DNA of 17,137 nt from Rhodanobacteraceae bacterium (GCA_016717705.1 JADKFD010000069.1:1-17137), one strand, 5' to 3'. Numbered from the stretch's first letter, positions 1 to 8,830 are shown. Notes: generated by a model not told the origin, from the sequence alone. Translations and numbers: made by a program.

Positions 1-11
1 GCGATCAGAAA

Positions 12-36
12 CATCGCGCGCGAGCGCGCTCCGACA
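12..36 (-). repeat. REP-like palindrome, family A
   Basis: On the minus strand this reads GGAGCGCGCTCGCGCGCGAT, a GC-only hairpin. Almost the same unit recurs at 1071-1096 and 17045-17069. The usual GTAG head is GTCG here. It fits extragenic REP elements, and no gene overlaps it. Confidence 0.6.
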
Positions 37-139
37 TCTGCCGTGAAGCCCCTCGGCTAAGCTTGCAGGAGGGCGCTTGCGCTGCGATGCTCTATGTTGC
101 GCCTCAGCTCCAGACACATTCTTTTGCACTCTTCGCTGT

Positions 140-162
140 CCAGTCTCAGCAGGTGAGACTGG
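140..162 (+). other. Perfect hairpin in the leader of the first gene
   Basis: The arms CCAGTCTCA (140-148) and TGAGACTGG (154-162) pair perfectly over 9 bp around a 5-nt loop, 90 nt before the chosen start codon at 252. No U-run follows, so it is not a standard terminator. It could be a structured 5' leader or a repressor operator. Function is inferred only from position. Confidence 0.4.
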
Positions 163-251
163 CGGGGGCGTCAAATGCCTTCCGTGCCGAGTGGACGACT
201 GGCCGGCGATGGCGCCGGTCGGATATCAGCAATGACATGGAGAATGAAACG

Positions 252-725
252 ATGAGCAAGAATCTCGCTACCCTGAACCTTTCCGATGCGGAAGTGACGG
301 CCATTGATGCCACGATTGCGCAGCTGGAACAGCAGTTGTCGGGTCTGGTGGCCTTGAGCAACACGGACAAGCGCCGTGCGGCCAAGCTCGGTGAGAAGTC
401 CGAGTATTTCTGTCGCGAAACGCTGCGGATGCTGACGGAGAACCCGCAGCTGGTTCCGCCGAATCTGGATGTCGCCGAGGCTTTGGCCGATCTCAAGGCC
501 CGTGACACGCTGCGTCCGCGCTTGATGCGGCTGACGCGTCTGTTGCAGCGTGGCAACGACACCGATTTTGCGCTGGGCAGCGATGCGATGGCAGTCGCCA
601 CGCGTGGCTACAGTCTGGTCAAGATGGTCAGCGATCGCGAAGGCCTGACCGAGATTCACCGTGACCTCGGTTCGCGTTTCAGCAAGTCCCGGCGGGTGGT
701 GCCGGAAGAGAAGAAGGCGGCGTAG
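252..725 (+). CDS. Hypothetical all-helical cytoplasmic protein, 157 aa
   Basis: The frame is intact from ATG 252 to TAG 723. I chose ATG 252 (MSKNLATLNL) because GGAGA lies 8 nt upstream. The frame is open further upstream, but that stretch is REP-like and leader sequence; ATG 237 is the only close alternative. The protein has no signal peptide or membrane segment. It looks wholly helical: an N-terminal heptad-like stretch (residues about 10-40), a basic segment KRRAAKLGEKSEYFCRETL (about 50-68), an NPQLVPPNLD turn (about 74-83), and a basic tail ending SKSRRVVPEEKKAA. I recall similar uncharacterised proteins of this length in many environmental bacteria but know no function. An intrinsic terminator follows at once, so it is probably monocistronic. 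It is one of the few undamaged genes here. Confidence 0.8.
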   Translation: MSKNLATLNLSDAEVTAIDATIAQLEQQLSGLVALSNTDKRRAAKLGEKSEYFCRETLRMLTENPQLVPPNLDVAEALADLKARDTLRPRLMRLTRLLQRGNDTDFALGSDAMAVATRGYSLVKMVSDREGLTEIHRDLGSRFSKSRRVVPEEKKAA

Positions 726-750
726 GGCCGCTTTCCCCTGGAACGAAAGG

Positions 751-772
751 GCCGCCGCAGGGCGGCTTTTTT
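751..772 (+). terminator. Rho-independent terminator
   Basis: The stem GCCGCC/GGCGGC with a 4-nt loop is followed directly by six T (767-772). It starts 25 nt after the stop codon of the 157-aa gene, which it should terminate. Confidence 0.85.
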
Positions 773-844
773 GTGCGCGTGATCTGGAGGGATGGCCGCA
801 AGGCGCGCCGTTGCCGGATACGCGGCAGCACCGTTGCTGGTGTG

Positions 845-893
845 TGAGCGGATTTACTCCGCGAAAGCTCTCGCGGAGTCAATCCGCTCCCAC
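845..893 (-). repeat. REP-like long inverted repeat
   Basis: The arms GAGCGGATT-ACTCCGCGA and TCTCGCGGAGT-AATCCGCTC form a near-perfect long hairpin. On the minus strand the unit reads GGGAGCGGATTGACTCCGCG, close to the unit at 5571-5592 (GGGAGCGGGTTTATCCCGCG). It is probably an extragenic palindromic element. Confidence 0.6.
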
Positions 894-921
894 ATGTAGA
901 TCAAAGGCTGGTGGTCCGGAC

Positions 922-1005
922 GTAGGTCAGGTTGGCCGCGTTGCGGCCTGCCTGACATCGCGAGCCCCGTGTCACGTAGGCCAAAGAGCGGCCAACGTGA
1001 CCTAC
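922..1005. repeat. REP-like pair, family B (BIME-like)
   Basis: The plus-strand unit starts GTAGGTCAGGTTGGCCGC and folds on GCGGCCTGCCTGAC. The opposing unit, read on the minus strand, starts GTAGGTCACGTTGGCCGC and ends at 1005. Two inverted copies facing each other are the usual layout of bacterial interspersed mosaic elements. A partial third copy (CCCCGTGTCACGCAGG) lies at about 1017-1032. A related pair is at 5448-5523. Confidence 0.65.
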
Positions 1006-1070
1006 GTTCGAGGTAGCCCCGTGTCACGCAGGTTTGCTGGACACCCAAGCCAAGCGCCAAAGCGATCAGG

Positions 1071-1096
1071 AGCATCGCGCGCAAGCGCGCTCCTAC
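1071..1096 (-). repeat. REP-like palindrome, family A
   Basis: On the minus strand it reads GTAGGAGCGCGCTTGCGCGC followed by GATG. It has the GTAG head followed by a GC hairpin. The sequence 1097-1207, between this element and vapC, holds no further feature I can support. Confidence 0.65.
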
Positions 1097-1207
1097 AAGC
1101 TTGTCGAGGGTTCACGGCGAAATTTGGCTGGCTTGCGATGGATGCAGGGGCCATCTTGGCCGTGCTTTTTGGCCTGGGTGTCATTGGTCCGCACCGCTTG
1201 TCACCTG

Positions 1208-1618
1208 TCACGGAACCGCGAGCACAAGTTCGCCGTGCGTCGCCACCAATCCGCGGTCGAGCGTGATCAGTTGCATGCCATGCATGTTCGCGAGTGCGAC
1301 CAGATACGCATCGGTCACCTGGTTGTGACCGATGATTCCGTCCCAACCTATCGTTGCTGGCTGAGGACCTTCTTTCAGGAACGTCGAGCGCTGCGCCAGA
1401 CTCTTCAGGAAAGCCATGGCAACGCCACGTCCGCCGACCGGCTGTACTCGCAGCGCCCAACGGAGGATCGCCAGCTCGGTGATGGCACAGGTCGCGAGGT
1501 CACCCGTGAAGGCCGCCAACCACGCAGAGCAGCGATCATGGTGGACATGATTTGCATCAAACAACGCAATCAGCACACTCGCATCCAGGAGCGTTTCGTG
1601 CCTTGGGACGCACTCAAT
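1208..1618 (-). CDS. vapC: PIN-domain toxin (VapC-like ribonuclease)
   Basis: PIN-domain proteins of VapC toxins are metal-dependent endoribonucleases, inhibited by a partner antitoxin encoded just upstream. The acidic residues expected for the active site are visible: LLDASVLIALFD near the N-terminus, AITELAIL in the middle, QVTDAYLVALA, and ITLDRGLV near the end. The conserved first Asp (codon 1583-1585) lies upstream of GTG 1576, so that GTG cannot be the true start. The frame stays open to at least the ATT at 1616-1618 (IECVPRHETLLDAS). The real start is unclear: a rare start in this frame, or GTG at about 1612 with a one-base frameshift. Length is about 130 aa, normal for VapC. It abuts or overlaps the end of the antitoxin frame at 1614, the usual coupled arrangement. 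Confidence 0.85.
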   Translation of the reverse strand: MECVPRHETLLDASVLIALFDANHVHHDRCSAWLAAFTGDLATCAITELAILRWALRVQPVGGRGVAMAFLKSLAQRSTFLKEGPQPATIGWDGIIGHNQVTDAYLVALANMHGMQLITLDRGLVATHGELVLAVP

Positions 1619-1845
1619 GTTCCTCTGAAAGGAACTGACGCACCTCGTCGACTGAAACGGCGAGTGCTGCGAATGGTCGGCAGACCGGTCAGCGGGTTCA
1701 GGCTGAGCGGACCGACGCTGGATTTCTGACGCAAACCACCGCGCGCCAGATTCAGGATCAACTGGCTCACGGTCACTCCCTGGGCGCGCGCCAGGGACTT
1801 GAACAAGGCGAGATCAGATTCTGGCAAGTCAACGGTTGTTCGCAT
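1614..1845 (-). CDS. vapB: Ribbon-helix-helix antitoxin (VapB-like), frameshifted
   Basis: Translation from ATG 1845 begins MRTTVDLPESDLALFKSLAR, then VTVSQLILNLARGG, the beta-strand plus two-helix pattern of RHH antitoxins that bind DNA as dimers. The C-terminal part LNPLTGLPTIRST is followed near 1660 by a frame change. The family-like ending VSVDEVRQFLSEEH then runs to TGA at 1614-1616 in another frame. An undisturbed gene would encode about 77 aa. The upstream ATG at 1899 is in frame but would place the operator inside the gene, so I prefer 1845. It lies directly before the PIN toxin on the same strand. A single-base sequencing error is the simplest reason for the break. Confidence 0.8.
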
Positions 1846-1862
1846 TTCGATTCTGGATGTAT

Positions 1863-1890
1863 TGATGCGATTTGTGCACTTCGCATCATA
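1863..1890 (-). promoter_or_regulatory. vapB operator overlapping a -10 box
   Basis: The perfect inverted repeat TGATGCGA-N10-TCGCATCA (1863-1888) lies 18 bp upstream of the antitoxin ATG. On the minus strand, TATGAT (1885-1890) is a good -10 hexamer overlapping the outer arm; no convincing -35 is visible. RHH antitoxins usually repress their own operon by binding such repeats, so this is a likely autoregulatory site. Confidence 0.6.
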
Positions 1891-2004
1891 ACATTTCATG
1901 GCAATCGAACACTGTCAGAACTTCGCCGCCATTGCGCCCGCCGATGTGGGCCAGAGGACCGACAATTGATCAGACTGCGAAGGCGATTCGACGGGCCTGA
2001 TCTG

Positions 2005-4464
2005 ATGATCCATGCACACGCTTTGCGCTCATTGAAGCGCACCCCGGGCTTCACCATCGCGGTGATCCTCACCTTGCTGCTGGGCTTGGGCGCGGTCGGG
2101 TCGATGTTCACCATCGTCTACGGCGTGCTGCTGGCCCCGCTGCCTTACGCGCAGCCGGATCGGCTGGTCAGCATCGGTCTGTACGGGGCGGAGCAGCGCC
2201 GGATCGGACAGCCGCCGGCCGTCTTCACCACATACCGCCAGTTCGCGAGCAGCCTGACCGAGATCGGCTACTACCGAACCGGCAGCACCAACGTCTCGAT
2301 GGGCGACGACAGCGCCGCCGAAAGCATCGGCGCGACCTGGGTGACGGCATCGATGTTCAGGGTGCTGCAAGCCCAGCCATTGCTTGGACGCTCCTTCAGC
2401 GCCGACGAGGAGTTCGCGAGGGTCCGAATGCGGTCATCCTGAGCGAGTCCGAGTGGCGTAGCCGCTACAACGCGGCGACCGACATCCTCGGCAAGACCCT
2501 GATCGTCAACAATGCGCAGCGCCAGATCGTCGGCGTCATGCCGGAAGCGTTTTCCTTCCCGACGCCCGCCACGCGGGTGTGGCTGCCGGTGAAGCTCACC
2601 GACAGCGGAACGGTGGAGGACTTCTCCTACACCGGCGTGGCGCGCCTGGCGCCGGGAGCCACGATAAGCCAAGTGCAATCCGAACTCGCGGCAGCGCTGC
2701 CGCGAATGGCCGGTTGTTCCCGCGTCTGCAATCGGGTGGATCGACTACGGCCTGGATCGACGAGGCGAAGCTCAGGCCGGTCGTGCTGCCGCTGCCTGAC
2801 GAGTTCACTGGCGACATAGCGCGCACCCTATGGATGCTCGCGGCGGCGGCCGGGCTGGTGCTGCTGGTCGCCTGGGCGAATGTGGTCAATCTGATGCTGA
2901 TCCGCGCCGATGGGCGCCAGCTGGAGCTTGCCGTCCGCGAAGCCCTGGGTGCGGGCCGCTGGCGCCTTGCCAGCCATTTTCTCGGCGAATCGGTGGTGCC
3001 CAGGGCGATCGCCGGAGTCCTGGCGCTACTGCTATCGCACGCTGCGGTCAGGGCGCTCGTGGCCTTCGGACCGGCGGATATACCGCGGCTCGCGGAGCTG
3101 GGTGTAGGGCCGACAACCGTGGGCTTCATGGCCCTGGTGATGATCGCGGGGGTGATCATCTGTGCCAGCGTGCCGACGCTGCGCGTCGCAGGTGAGGCCT
3201 TTCGCGTTGCGCGCAGTGGCCTGTCGAGCAGACTGCATGACGGCGGGCGGGCGGCGTCGACGGGAAAGTCGCGGCAGCGCTTGCGGGCGAGCATCACGGT
3301 CCTGCAGATCGCCATGGCGCTCACCGTCACGGTCGGATCGGCGTTGCTGCTGCGTACCGCGCATCGTTTGTCCGAGGTGCATCCGGGCTTTGATTCCGAT
3401 GACGTGACGACTTTGCGCATCCTGCTGCCGTACGCGCGCTATGGCGGTGCCGAGAATGTCGCGTTTTTTGCTCGATTGACCGACATGGCGGGCCAGCTGC
3501 CGTCCGTTCGCGCCGCCGGCCTGACCGGAAAATTGCCGCTCGGTGCGGGCTGGACCGGGCAGCAGACCTTCCTGGTCGAGGGTGGCGGAGCAACGCCGTC
3601 GCTGCCGGTCAGCGTCGTCGGCAATGGTTATTTCGCGGCGATGCGGATTCCCGTGCTCGCGGGCCGCGACTTTCGGCCGCTCGACCAAGCGCAAAGCAGC
3701 GACATCATCATCGGTCAGCGCGCCGCCGCGACCTTGTTTGGCGACCCCAATGGCCTTGCTGCGGTCGGCAAGCGCTTGACACTCGCGCCGGATGGACCGA
3801 GCTACACCATCGTCGGCGTCGTCGGCGATGTGCGCTACCAGGACCTGAGCATGGCGCCGGAGGCATTGATCTACCGGCCGCGTCATGCCGACCGACCCGA
3901 AGTGTGGAGCCGGAGCCGCGCCCTTCGATGGTGCTGGTCGTCAGGTCGGGCGGACCGCCGGGCACGCTGGTGTCCGCGGTCCGCAAGATCGTGCGCGAAC
4001 TCGACCCGACGTTGCCGTCTTCGACGTGGCGACGATGAACGACGTGGTGCGCGCGTCGACGGCGCGACTTTCACTGACGCTGGTGCTGATGGCAGTCGCT
4101 GCGGCCATCACGTTGCTGCTGGGCATGATCGGCCTCTACGGCGTGATGGCCTACCTGGTCGCGCTGCGCACCCGCGAGTTCGGCGTGCGCGTGGCCCCTC
4201 GGTGCAGACCGGCGGCAGATCGCCCGCTGGGTGGCGCTGCGCGCGCTGGCGCTGACCGCCGGCGGCATCGCGGCTGGCTTTGTTCTCTATTACGCGCTGG
4301 CGGCGCCGTTCCTGCGGGCTTTCCTCTATGGCGTCACGCCCACCGATCCCGGGACGCTGGTCGGCGCCACTGTGGTACTCGTCGGCACCGCGGCTCTCGC
4401 CAGTTGGCTCCCTGCACGGCGCGCCGCGCGCGTCGATCCGGCATTGGCGCTGCGGGCGGAGTGA
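2005..4464 (+). CDS. MacB/FtsX-type ABC transporter permease with duplicated architecture (ADOP-like), multiply frameshifted
   Basis: Family-typical sequence runs continuously over about 820 codons but changes frame at about 2425, 2710, 3915, 4017 and 4197. The order matches ADOP-type permeases: an N-terminal membrane helix (FTIAVILTLLLGLGAVGSMF) and the GVLLAPLPYAQPDRLV motif; a first MacB-like periplasmic domain (VGVMPEAFSFPTP, GVARLAPGATISQVQSEL); a first FtsX core (about 2820-3200, ending VPTLR); another helix (ASITVLQIAMALTVTVGSAL); a second periplasmic domain (GNGYFAAMRIPVLAGRDF, YTIVGVVGDVRYQDL); and a C-terminal FtsX core ending ASWLPARRAARVDPALALRAE. I chose ATG 2005 (MIHAHALRSLKRTPGF); ATG 1966 is possible. 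The 4017 break lacks one G and the 4197 break has four C where three restore the frame, both typical of sequencing indels. No ATPase gene is adjacent. The family is implicated in export or envelope processes; the substrate is unknown. Confidence 0.85.
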
Positions 4465-4725
4465 GCGGCGGGTAGCCGTTTCCCGATCCTGAATCGATCG
4501 GTATCCACGCGGCGGCAGATCCTCGACCCAGCGGTTGTAGCGCGAGCGCATTGACGGTTGACAATCGTGATCATGGTCTGCTGCGCCTTGATTCGTTTGC
4601 ATGCGCGCTGGCTCACCGATATCCCAACTCCTGCTTGCGCAGCGCGCTCCGGGACGGTCAGCAATGGCGCGCGTTGGGCAGCCCCGAGGCGCGCGGCGCT
4701 ATTGGAAGCTTGTCCGCACTGCGCG
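4465..4725. other. Intergenic stretch with no supported gene
   Basis: Between the stop of the permease and the convergent stop of the 176-aa gene I see no gene, terminator with a U-run, or repeat that I can support. A minus-strand frame around 4480-4560 reads protein-like (SRYNRWVEDLPPRGYRS) but is short and antisense to the permease end. Confidence 0.5.
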
Positions 4726-5256
4726 CTACTGCGGCGGCGCCACGTCGCGTGTCTGGCCGCCATGATTGCGGTCGGACATGCTGCAGCCCCAGTCGCCGAA
4801 ACTTGTCTTCCAGCACACCCCCGCGGCTTTCGGATGCGCGTAGGTGTAGCAGTTGGCGCCGAGGTTGGATCCACTCGCGCTCGAGTAGGCCGGGCTGCAC
4901 TGATAGAGCAGGTAGCTGCCGCGGATATCGAAGATCGGCTGCGTCGGATCGACGTCGCTGATCGGGGCCTGTCGGTCATAGGCGCGACCGCGCGGGGCGA
5001 CTTGCAGTTCAAGATCCTCCAGCAGGTACAGGCTCGGGCCGCCGCCTTCGATTTCCATCGTGCGCTTGAGGTATTGCGATGCCTGCTCGACAGATGGCGC
5101 GCCGCTGGCTGGATCGCTGGTATCGGCGCAGCGGGTCGGCTCGCGGCTGCCGTATTTCGCGCCAAGCGATTCAGCCTGGGCTGCGGCGGCAAGACTGGTC
5201 AGCGCGAGGGCGCAAAGGCCAAGGAGGGAACAAACTGCCGGGCGTTGGATGCGCAT
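4726..5256 (-). CDS. Exported protein of unknown function, 176 aa
   Basis: The frame is intact. It begins MRIQRPAVCSLLGLCALAL with a hydrophobic stretch and an AAAAQA-type signal peptidase I site near residue 28, so the product is probably periplasmic or secreted. The mature part contains six cysteines or more (in CADTSDP, LLYQCSP, ANCYTYAHP, GVCWKTSFGDWGCSMSD), a number that would allow disulfides. Central segments include VEQASQYLKRTMEIEGG and PTQPIFDIRGSYLLY. I do not recognise a characterised family. Start at ATG 5256 is supported by the signal peptide; the ribosome-binding site is weak. It is convergent with the permease. It is not damaged by frameshifts, unlike most longer genes here. 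Confidence 0.8.
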   Translation of the reverse strand: MRIQRPAVCSLLGLCALALTSLAAAAQAESLGAKYGSREPTRCADTSDPASGAPSVEQASQYLKRTMEIEGGGPSLYLLEDLELQVAPRGRAYDRQAPISDVDPTQPIFDIRGSYLLYQCSPAYSSASGSNLGANCYTYAHPKAAGVCWKTSFGDWGCSMSDRNHGGQTRDVAPPQ

Positions 5257-5406
5257 GAGATCTGGCCTGGTGAAGGTGGGCTTCTGTCGTATTGACGCCA
5301 GGATCCGGACGGCGCAAAGCTCGGTGCGGCCAGCGGGGGAACTGGCCGCATGCTGCTCCGCATGGTAACAGTGTGGGGCGTTCGGTCTGGCAACTGCGTG
5401 GTCGGC

Positions 5407-5436
5407 GTCGGGCGCCGACCAGGGCTGTCGCCCGAC
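5407..5436. other. Stem-loop between two minus-strand genes
   Basis: The 8-bp arms GTCGGGCG and CGCCCGAC surround a 14-nt loop. No T-run follows on either strand. It lies next to REP elements and may belong to them. Confidence 0.3.
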
Positions 5437-5447
5437 ATGATTGATTT

Positions 5448-5523
5448 GCAGGTCACGTTGGCCGGAGGCCTGCGTGACATCGGCAAGCTAGTCACGTAGC
5501 CCTGCGGGCAAAGTGACCTGCAT
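5448..5523. repeat. REP-like pair, family B
   Basis: The plus-strand unit reads GCAGGTCACGTTGGCCGG, then AGGCCTGCGTGACATCG. The opposing minus-strand unit reads GCAGGTCACTTTGCCCGC, then AGGGCTACGTGAC. It is the same family as 922-1005, with GCAG in place of GTAG at both heads. Confidence 0.65.
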
Positions 5524-5534
5524 CCTGCGCTTCA

Positions 5535-5592
5535 TTGCGCGAGCAAGCGCACCGTCAAGCGAGAGCTTGCGCGGGATAAACCCGCTCCCACC
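5535..5592 (-). repeat. REP-like element, GGGAGCGGG family
   Basis: On the minus strand it starts GTGGGAGCGGGTTTATCCCG, then CGCAAGCTCTCGCTTG, and a second GC palindrome (TGCGCTTGCTCGCGCAA). It matches the unit at 845-893. With the family B pair it fills most of the interval 5257-5611, and the remainder holds nothing I can support. Confidence 0.6.
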
Positions 5593-5611
5593 AATGCAGC
5601 GCCGGGGCTCC

Positions 5612-7155
5612 TCACTCGAAGCCGTCGGCAAAGATCCCTTCGCTGCGCGATCCGACTTCGGTGGAGCCGATGTCGCAGCCACCGCCGAAAGGTCGTACGT
5701 AGTTGCGCTGATCGATGGCCAGACAGAAGGTCGCGTTGGCATTGTTGATCGCCGGGCTCGCAGGTGCGGGTTCATAGGTGTTGGTCGGCCCGCCGTGGTC
5801 GGCCAGACTGCCGAGTGCCAGCGTGCCGCTGCTGACGTTGAGCTGATTGTTCGCCGCAGCCAGATCGCAGCTGTCCCCTGGACTTTCGATGTTGCCGAGA
5901 TTGACATCGATGGCCGCGGCTTCCAGCGCGCAGCTGCCGCTGAGGATGCTGTTGAACAGGTTCAGGACCAGGCCGGATTCACCGGCGTCGCCGCCGATGA
6001 GCGAGCCGATGATGCCCACCGGGGCAGTTGCCGGTCGCACCATGGTGACGTGGCGCAGGATCACGCTGGTGATAGCGGCATCCGAACGGTAGCCGAATGC
6101 CGCCCCGCGCGCGCCCGCGCCGGCTGCAGCGACGGTGAAGCTGTTGCCGGAAAAGGTGCTGTTGCGGATCAGCATCTGCGCCCCGGTTTCGACCAGCACG
6201 GCGCCGCCGACGCTGCCGCTGCCGCTGTTGCGATCGAAGGTGCTGCCGTCGATGACCCAGTTTGAGCCGGCTTGCGCGTGGATCGCTCCCGGGCCGCCGC
6301 CGGAAACACTGCTGGTATTGCTGCGGAATTCACTGTTCAGTACGCTCACTGGCGCCGGCCTGTTGACGCGCAGTGGTCCCGCGTTGTCGACAAAGCTGAG
6401 TGCATCGATGCTGACCTGGCTCGGGGCCGCCGCTGCAAACAACAGTCCGATATCGGTTTGCGTGATGGTGGAATCGATCACGCTGAACGCGCCAGTGGTC
6501 TGCATGACCACGCCGGAGCCGTCCGCGGCCAGGCTGACGTCGACGATCACACGCGTCAGCTCGACGCGGGTCCGCTGCATCGTCGCCATCGCCAACCTGC
6601 AGACGCAGCAGGCTGCTGTCGCTGATGCGGCATAGCGCCACCCTGCCGCAGGTGGTAGGCGCGGATCTCGCTGCGACGTATCTCAGGCTGCCGCTGCCGT
6701 TGGTCAGGAGTCCGCCCAGATCTGGCTGTCGCTGTTGGGAACGATGACCTGATCCAGCGTGGTCAGGGCGTTGCGCGAGAAGGTCAATGCATGCACCCCG
6801 TGGGCCTGCAGCGACATGTTGGCCAGCAATACGGTGGGGAACCCGTGACGTTGAACAGCGGCTGCGCGCCATCGCCGTCGATGATCGTTGGCGTCGTCGT
6901 TGATCCGCGCAACTGGACTGGATTGCTGATCGCCAGGGTGCCGCGGGTCAGGACGAAGGTACCGCTCGGCAGCTGGATCACGTCGCTGTCGCCATTGGCA
7001 TTGGCGGCGAGCACCGCTTCGCGCAGGGAGCAGTCGCCGACCTGGCAACCGTTGGGGAGTGGGTCGTCGACGCGGGTGACGGCAAACGTCGTCGCCCCTG
7101 CGCCGGGTGGGCAGGCGCACAGCACGATCGAAATCAGGGCTCGGATACGGCTCAT
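5612..7155 (-). CDS. Secreted CSLREA / choice-of-anchor Q parallel beta-helix protein, frameshifted
   Basis: The start at ATG 7155 gives MSRIRALISIVLCACPPGAG, a signal peptide. TTFAVTRVDDPLPNGCQVGD and CSLREAVLAANANGDSDVIQ follow, the diagnostic opening of CSLREA-domain proteins. The body consists of short repeats typical of right-handed beta-helices (STFDRNSGSGSVGGAVLVET, MLIRNSTFSGNSF, NLFNSILSGSC). Near the C-terminus, LADHGGPTNTYEPAPASPAI and CDIGSTEVG match the choice-of-anchor Q ending. The last residues are GIFADGFE. Family sequence changes frame at about 6838, 6715 and 6597; restored length is about 514 aa. Such proteins are exported and often surface-associated; no enzymatic residues are evident. 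Proteins of this kind often occur in many copies per Xanthomonadales genome. Confidence 0.85.
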
Positions 7156-7265
7156 GGTGGGCTCCGGTCGCGCTTTGCGGGTACGGACGGGCCACAGGCC
7201 GGCCCAGGGGCAGCGAGTGCGCGTGCAAACTCGGGCCTTGGACTCAGCTACGCAAAAACTGCAGG

Positions 7266-7286
7266 GACCGGGCCAGGTGCCCGGTC
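7266..7286 (-). terminator. Possible weak terminator after the PPC-like gene
   Basis: The perfect 8-bp stem GACCGGGC/GCCCGGTC has a 5-nt loop. On the minus strand, five T lie about 7 nt beyond the stem (7254-7258). It sits about 130 nt downstream of the PPC-like gene's stop. The T-run is offset, so it may only be a stem-loop. The rest of 7156-7418 shows no gene. Confidence 0.35.
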
Positions 7287-7418
7287 AGAGTTGTGACGGC
7301 ATCGATGTTGCGGCTCAGAGACCCTTCGAACAAGTTCTGCGGTCGCAGAAGCTGTTCAAGGGCCCAATGCTGCGACTGCGAGGCGCGGCGCCCCGCGCCC
7401 GGTCAGGAAGCAAACCTG

Positions 7419-8705
7419 CTACGGACAGGTCAGGCCGGGGCCGCGCGAAAGGGCCCTCTCCAGCCGGATCATGCCGGCGGCCCTGGCCCGCCACTGCCGG
7501 GGTATAGATCAGATCCATCTGATTGCAGTTGCGAAATCCGCAGCGTCACCGTGCCCCACGGGTCACGAATGACGTTTGCCGGGTTGAAGGCGGCGCCGAA
7601 GCGTGCGCCACGCGTGGTCACCACCGGGAAGGTCAGATCCGCCGTGACGACGTCCGTGATGGCGCGATTTCCGCCGCCAACCAGATACACCGGATTGCCA
7701 TTCGGGTCGTAGGTGTACCAGCTGAAGAACAGGAACACATCCTGCGAACTGGGCGCCGGGTGGTCGCCGATATCCAGCAGCACGCCTTCGCCGTCGCGCA
7801 ACGGGTTCCACCAGATGCCGTTGAAAGCGGCGTCGAGGTTGGTCGTGCCGGTCACTTTCGCTGGCGCCAGCACCAGTTTGGTACTGCCATAAGTAAATAC
7901 CCGTGCGGCCAGGCGTACAGAATAGCTGGTGCCCGCCGTGGCGTCGAAAATCACCTCCGATTCCAGATCGCCTCCGGTAAATTCGATATCGTCGTTGACC
8001 GCTACCGGGCTGAGGCTGCCCAAGCTTGCCCCGGTGTAGATCTCGATATGCGAATCAAACTGACTGTCGAGCGTTCGAGCCCGCAGGCGTTCGCTGCGCG
8101 GGGCAGTGAATCGATACCATAGACTGCGCTGGCCCGCACCGGGTTCTCCCGCTTCCGCCGTGGCCGCCTGATTGAATGCGACGGTGGTTGTGCCAGCCTC
8201 ACCCAAAGTCAACGCGACGGCAGCGGCAAAGTTGTCCCCCGCTGGTAATGCCAGCATGATCGGCATACTGATGGTCTGCCACGCCAGGTTATAGTTTCCG
8301 CCGGCGCCAAGATATCCGTCGATCGCCAGCCAATATGTGCCGGATTGAATGCTGACGTCGATTTCGCTCCACAACACCGCGCCGCTTGCGTCGTCGTTGC
8401 CGGCAACCAGGCGCGCCTCGCTGATATTGGCGCCGCGATAAAGCGCCAGTGTCGTATCGTAATTGGAGCCTTCTGTTTTTGCATTGATGCGCAAGTCCGT
8501 CAGCGTAATCAATCTGAACCAGACGCTTTTGCCGTAAGCAGGAACTGACGCCGGCCTCGCCCGTTTGGGCGGTTGCTGCACTGGTATTTCCTGAAGTGAT
8601 GCCGCCGGCTGGCGAGATATCTGCGGGACTATTGAACGGGTCATTCGCCTGAGCGTACGCGAAAAAGGACGCGCCGCATAACAACAGCATGAGAACAATA
8701 CGCAT
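7419..8705 (-). CDS. Secreted protein with two PPC-like domains and a C-terminal GxWWNP/WYTYDPNGNP domain, frameshifted
   Basis: The start at ATG 8705 is supported by AAGGAG 6-8 nt upstream and by the signal peptide MRIVLMLLLCGASFFAYAQA. The mature protein opens NDPFNSPADISPAGG. A frame change near 8555 leads into two bacterial pre-peptidase C-terminal-like domains (SNYDTTLALYRGANISEA with GTYWLAIDGY, then SLWYRFTAPRSERLRARTLD with DSHIEIYTG). The C-terminal third has FNGIWWNPLRDGEGVLLDIG and FFSWYTYDPNGNPVYLVG, a module I associate with exported Xanthomonadales proteins. In the simple frame the end is PGSGGPGPPA at 7469. Two one-base corrections instead give CNQMDLIYTPAVAGQG and GMIRLERALSRGPGLTCP with TAG at 7419, which fits the module better, so I use 7419. 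No protease domain is present. The role is unknown, probably extracellular. Confidence 0.75.
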
Positions 8706-8830
8706 GACTACTGCTCCTTGATCCGAAAGAAATGGAACCGAAGCTGCGGCGCAAGTACACACCTTGATTTGATGTTACGCCGCACACGCGTGCTGTATCA
8801 AGTCAACTTTTTCAGCGCACCCTTCTTGAA

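Noticed and set aside
661..1729. Open frames on both strands across 661-1729 outside vapBC
   Set aside because: They run through a terminator and REP palindromes or are opposite-strand shadows of vapBC. Composition is Arg/Pro/Cys-rich, with no motifs or ribosome-binding sites.
2538..4255. Several separate permease genes
   Set aside because: The pieces are consecutive parts of one family-length protein in shifting frames, not independent genes. Only one N-terminal membrane helix with a start codon is present.
4480..4602. Minus-strand fragment reading SRYNRWVEDLPPRGYRS as a separate gene or gene remnant
   Set aside because: It is short, its frame continues antisense through the permease end, and it has no convincing start or family match. 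Kept only as a note.
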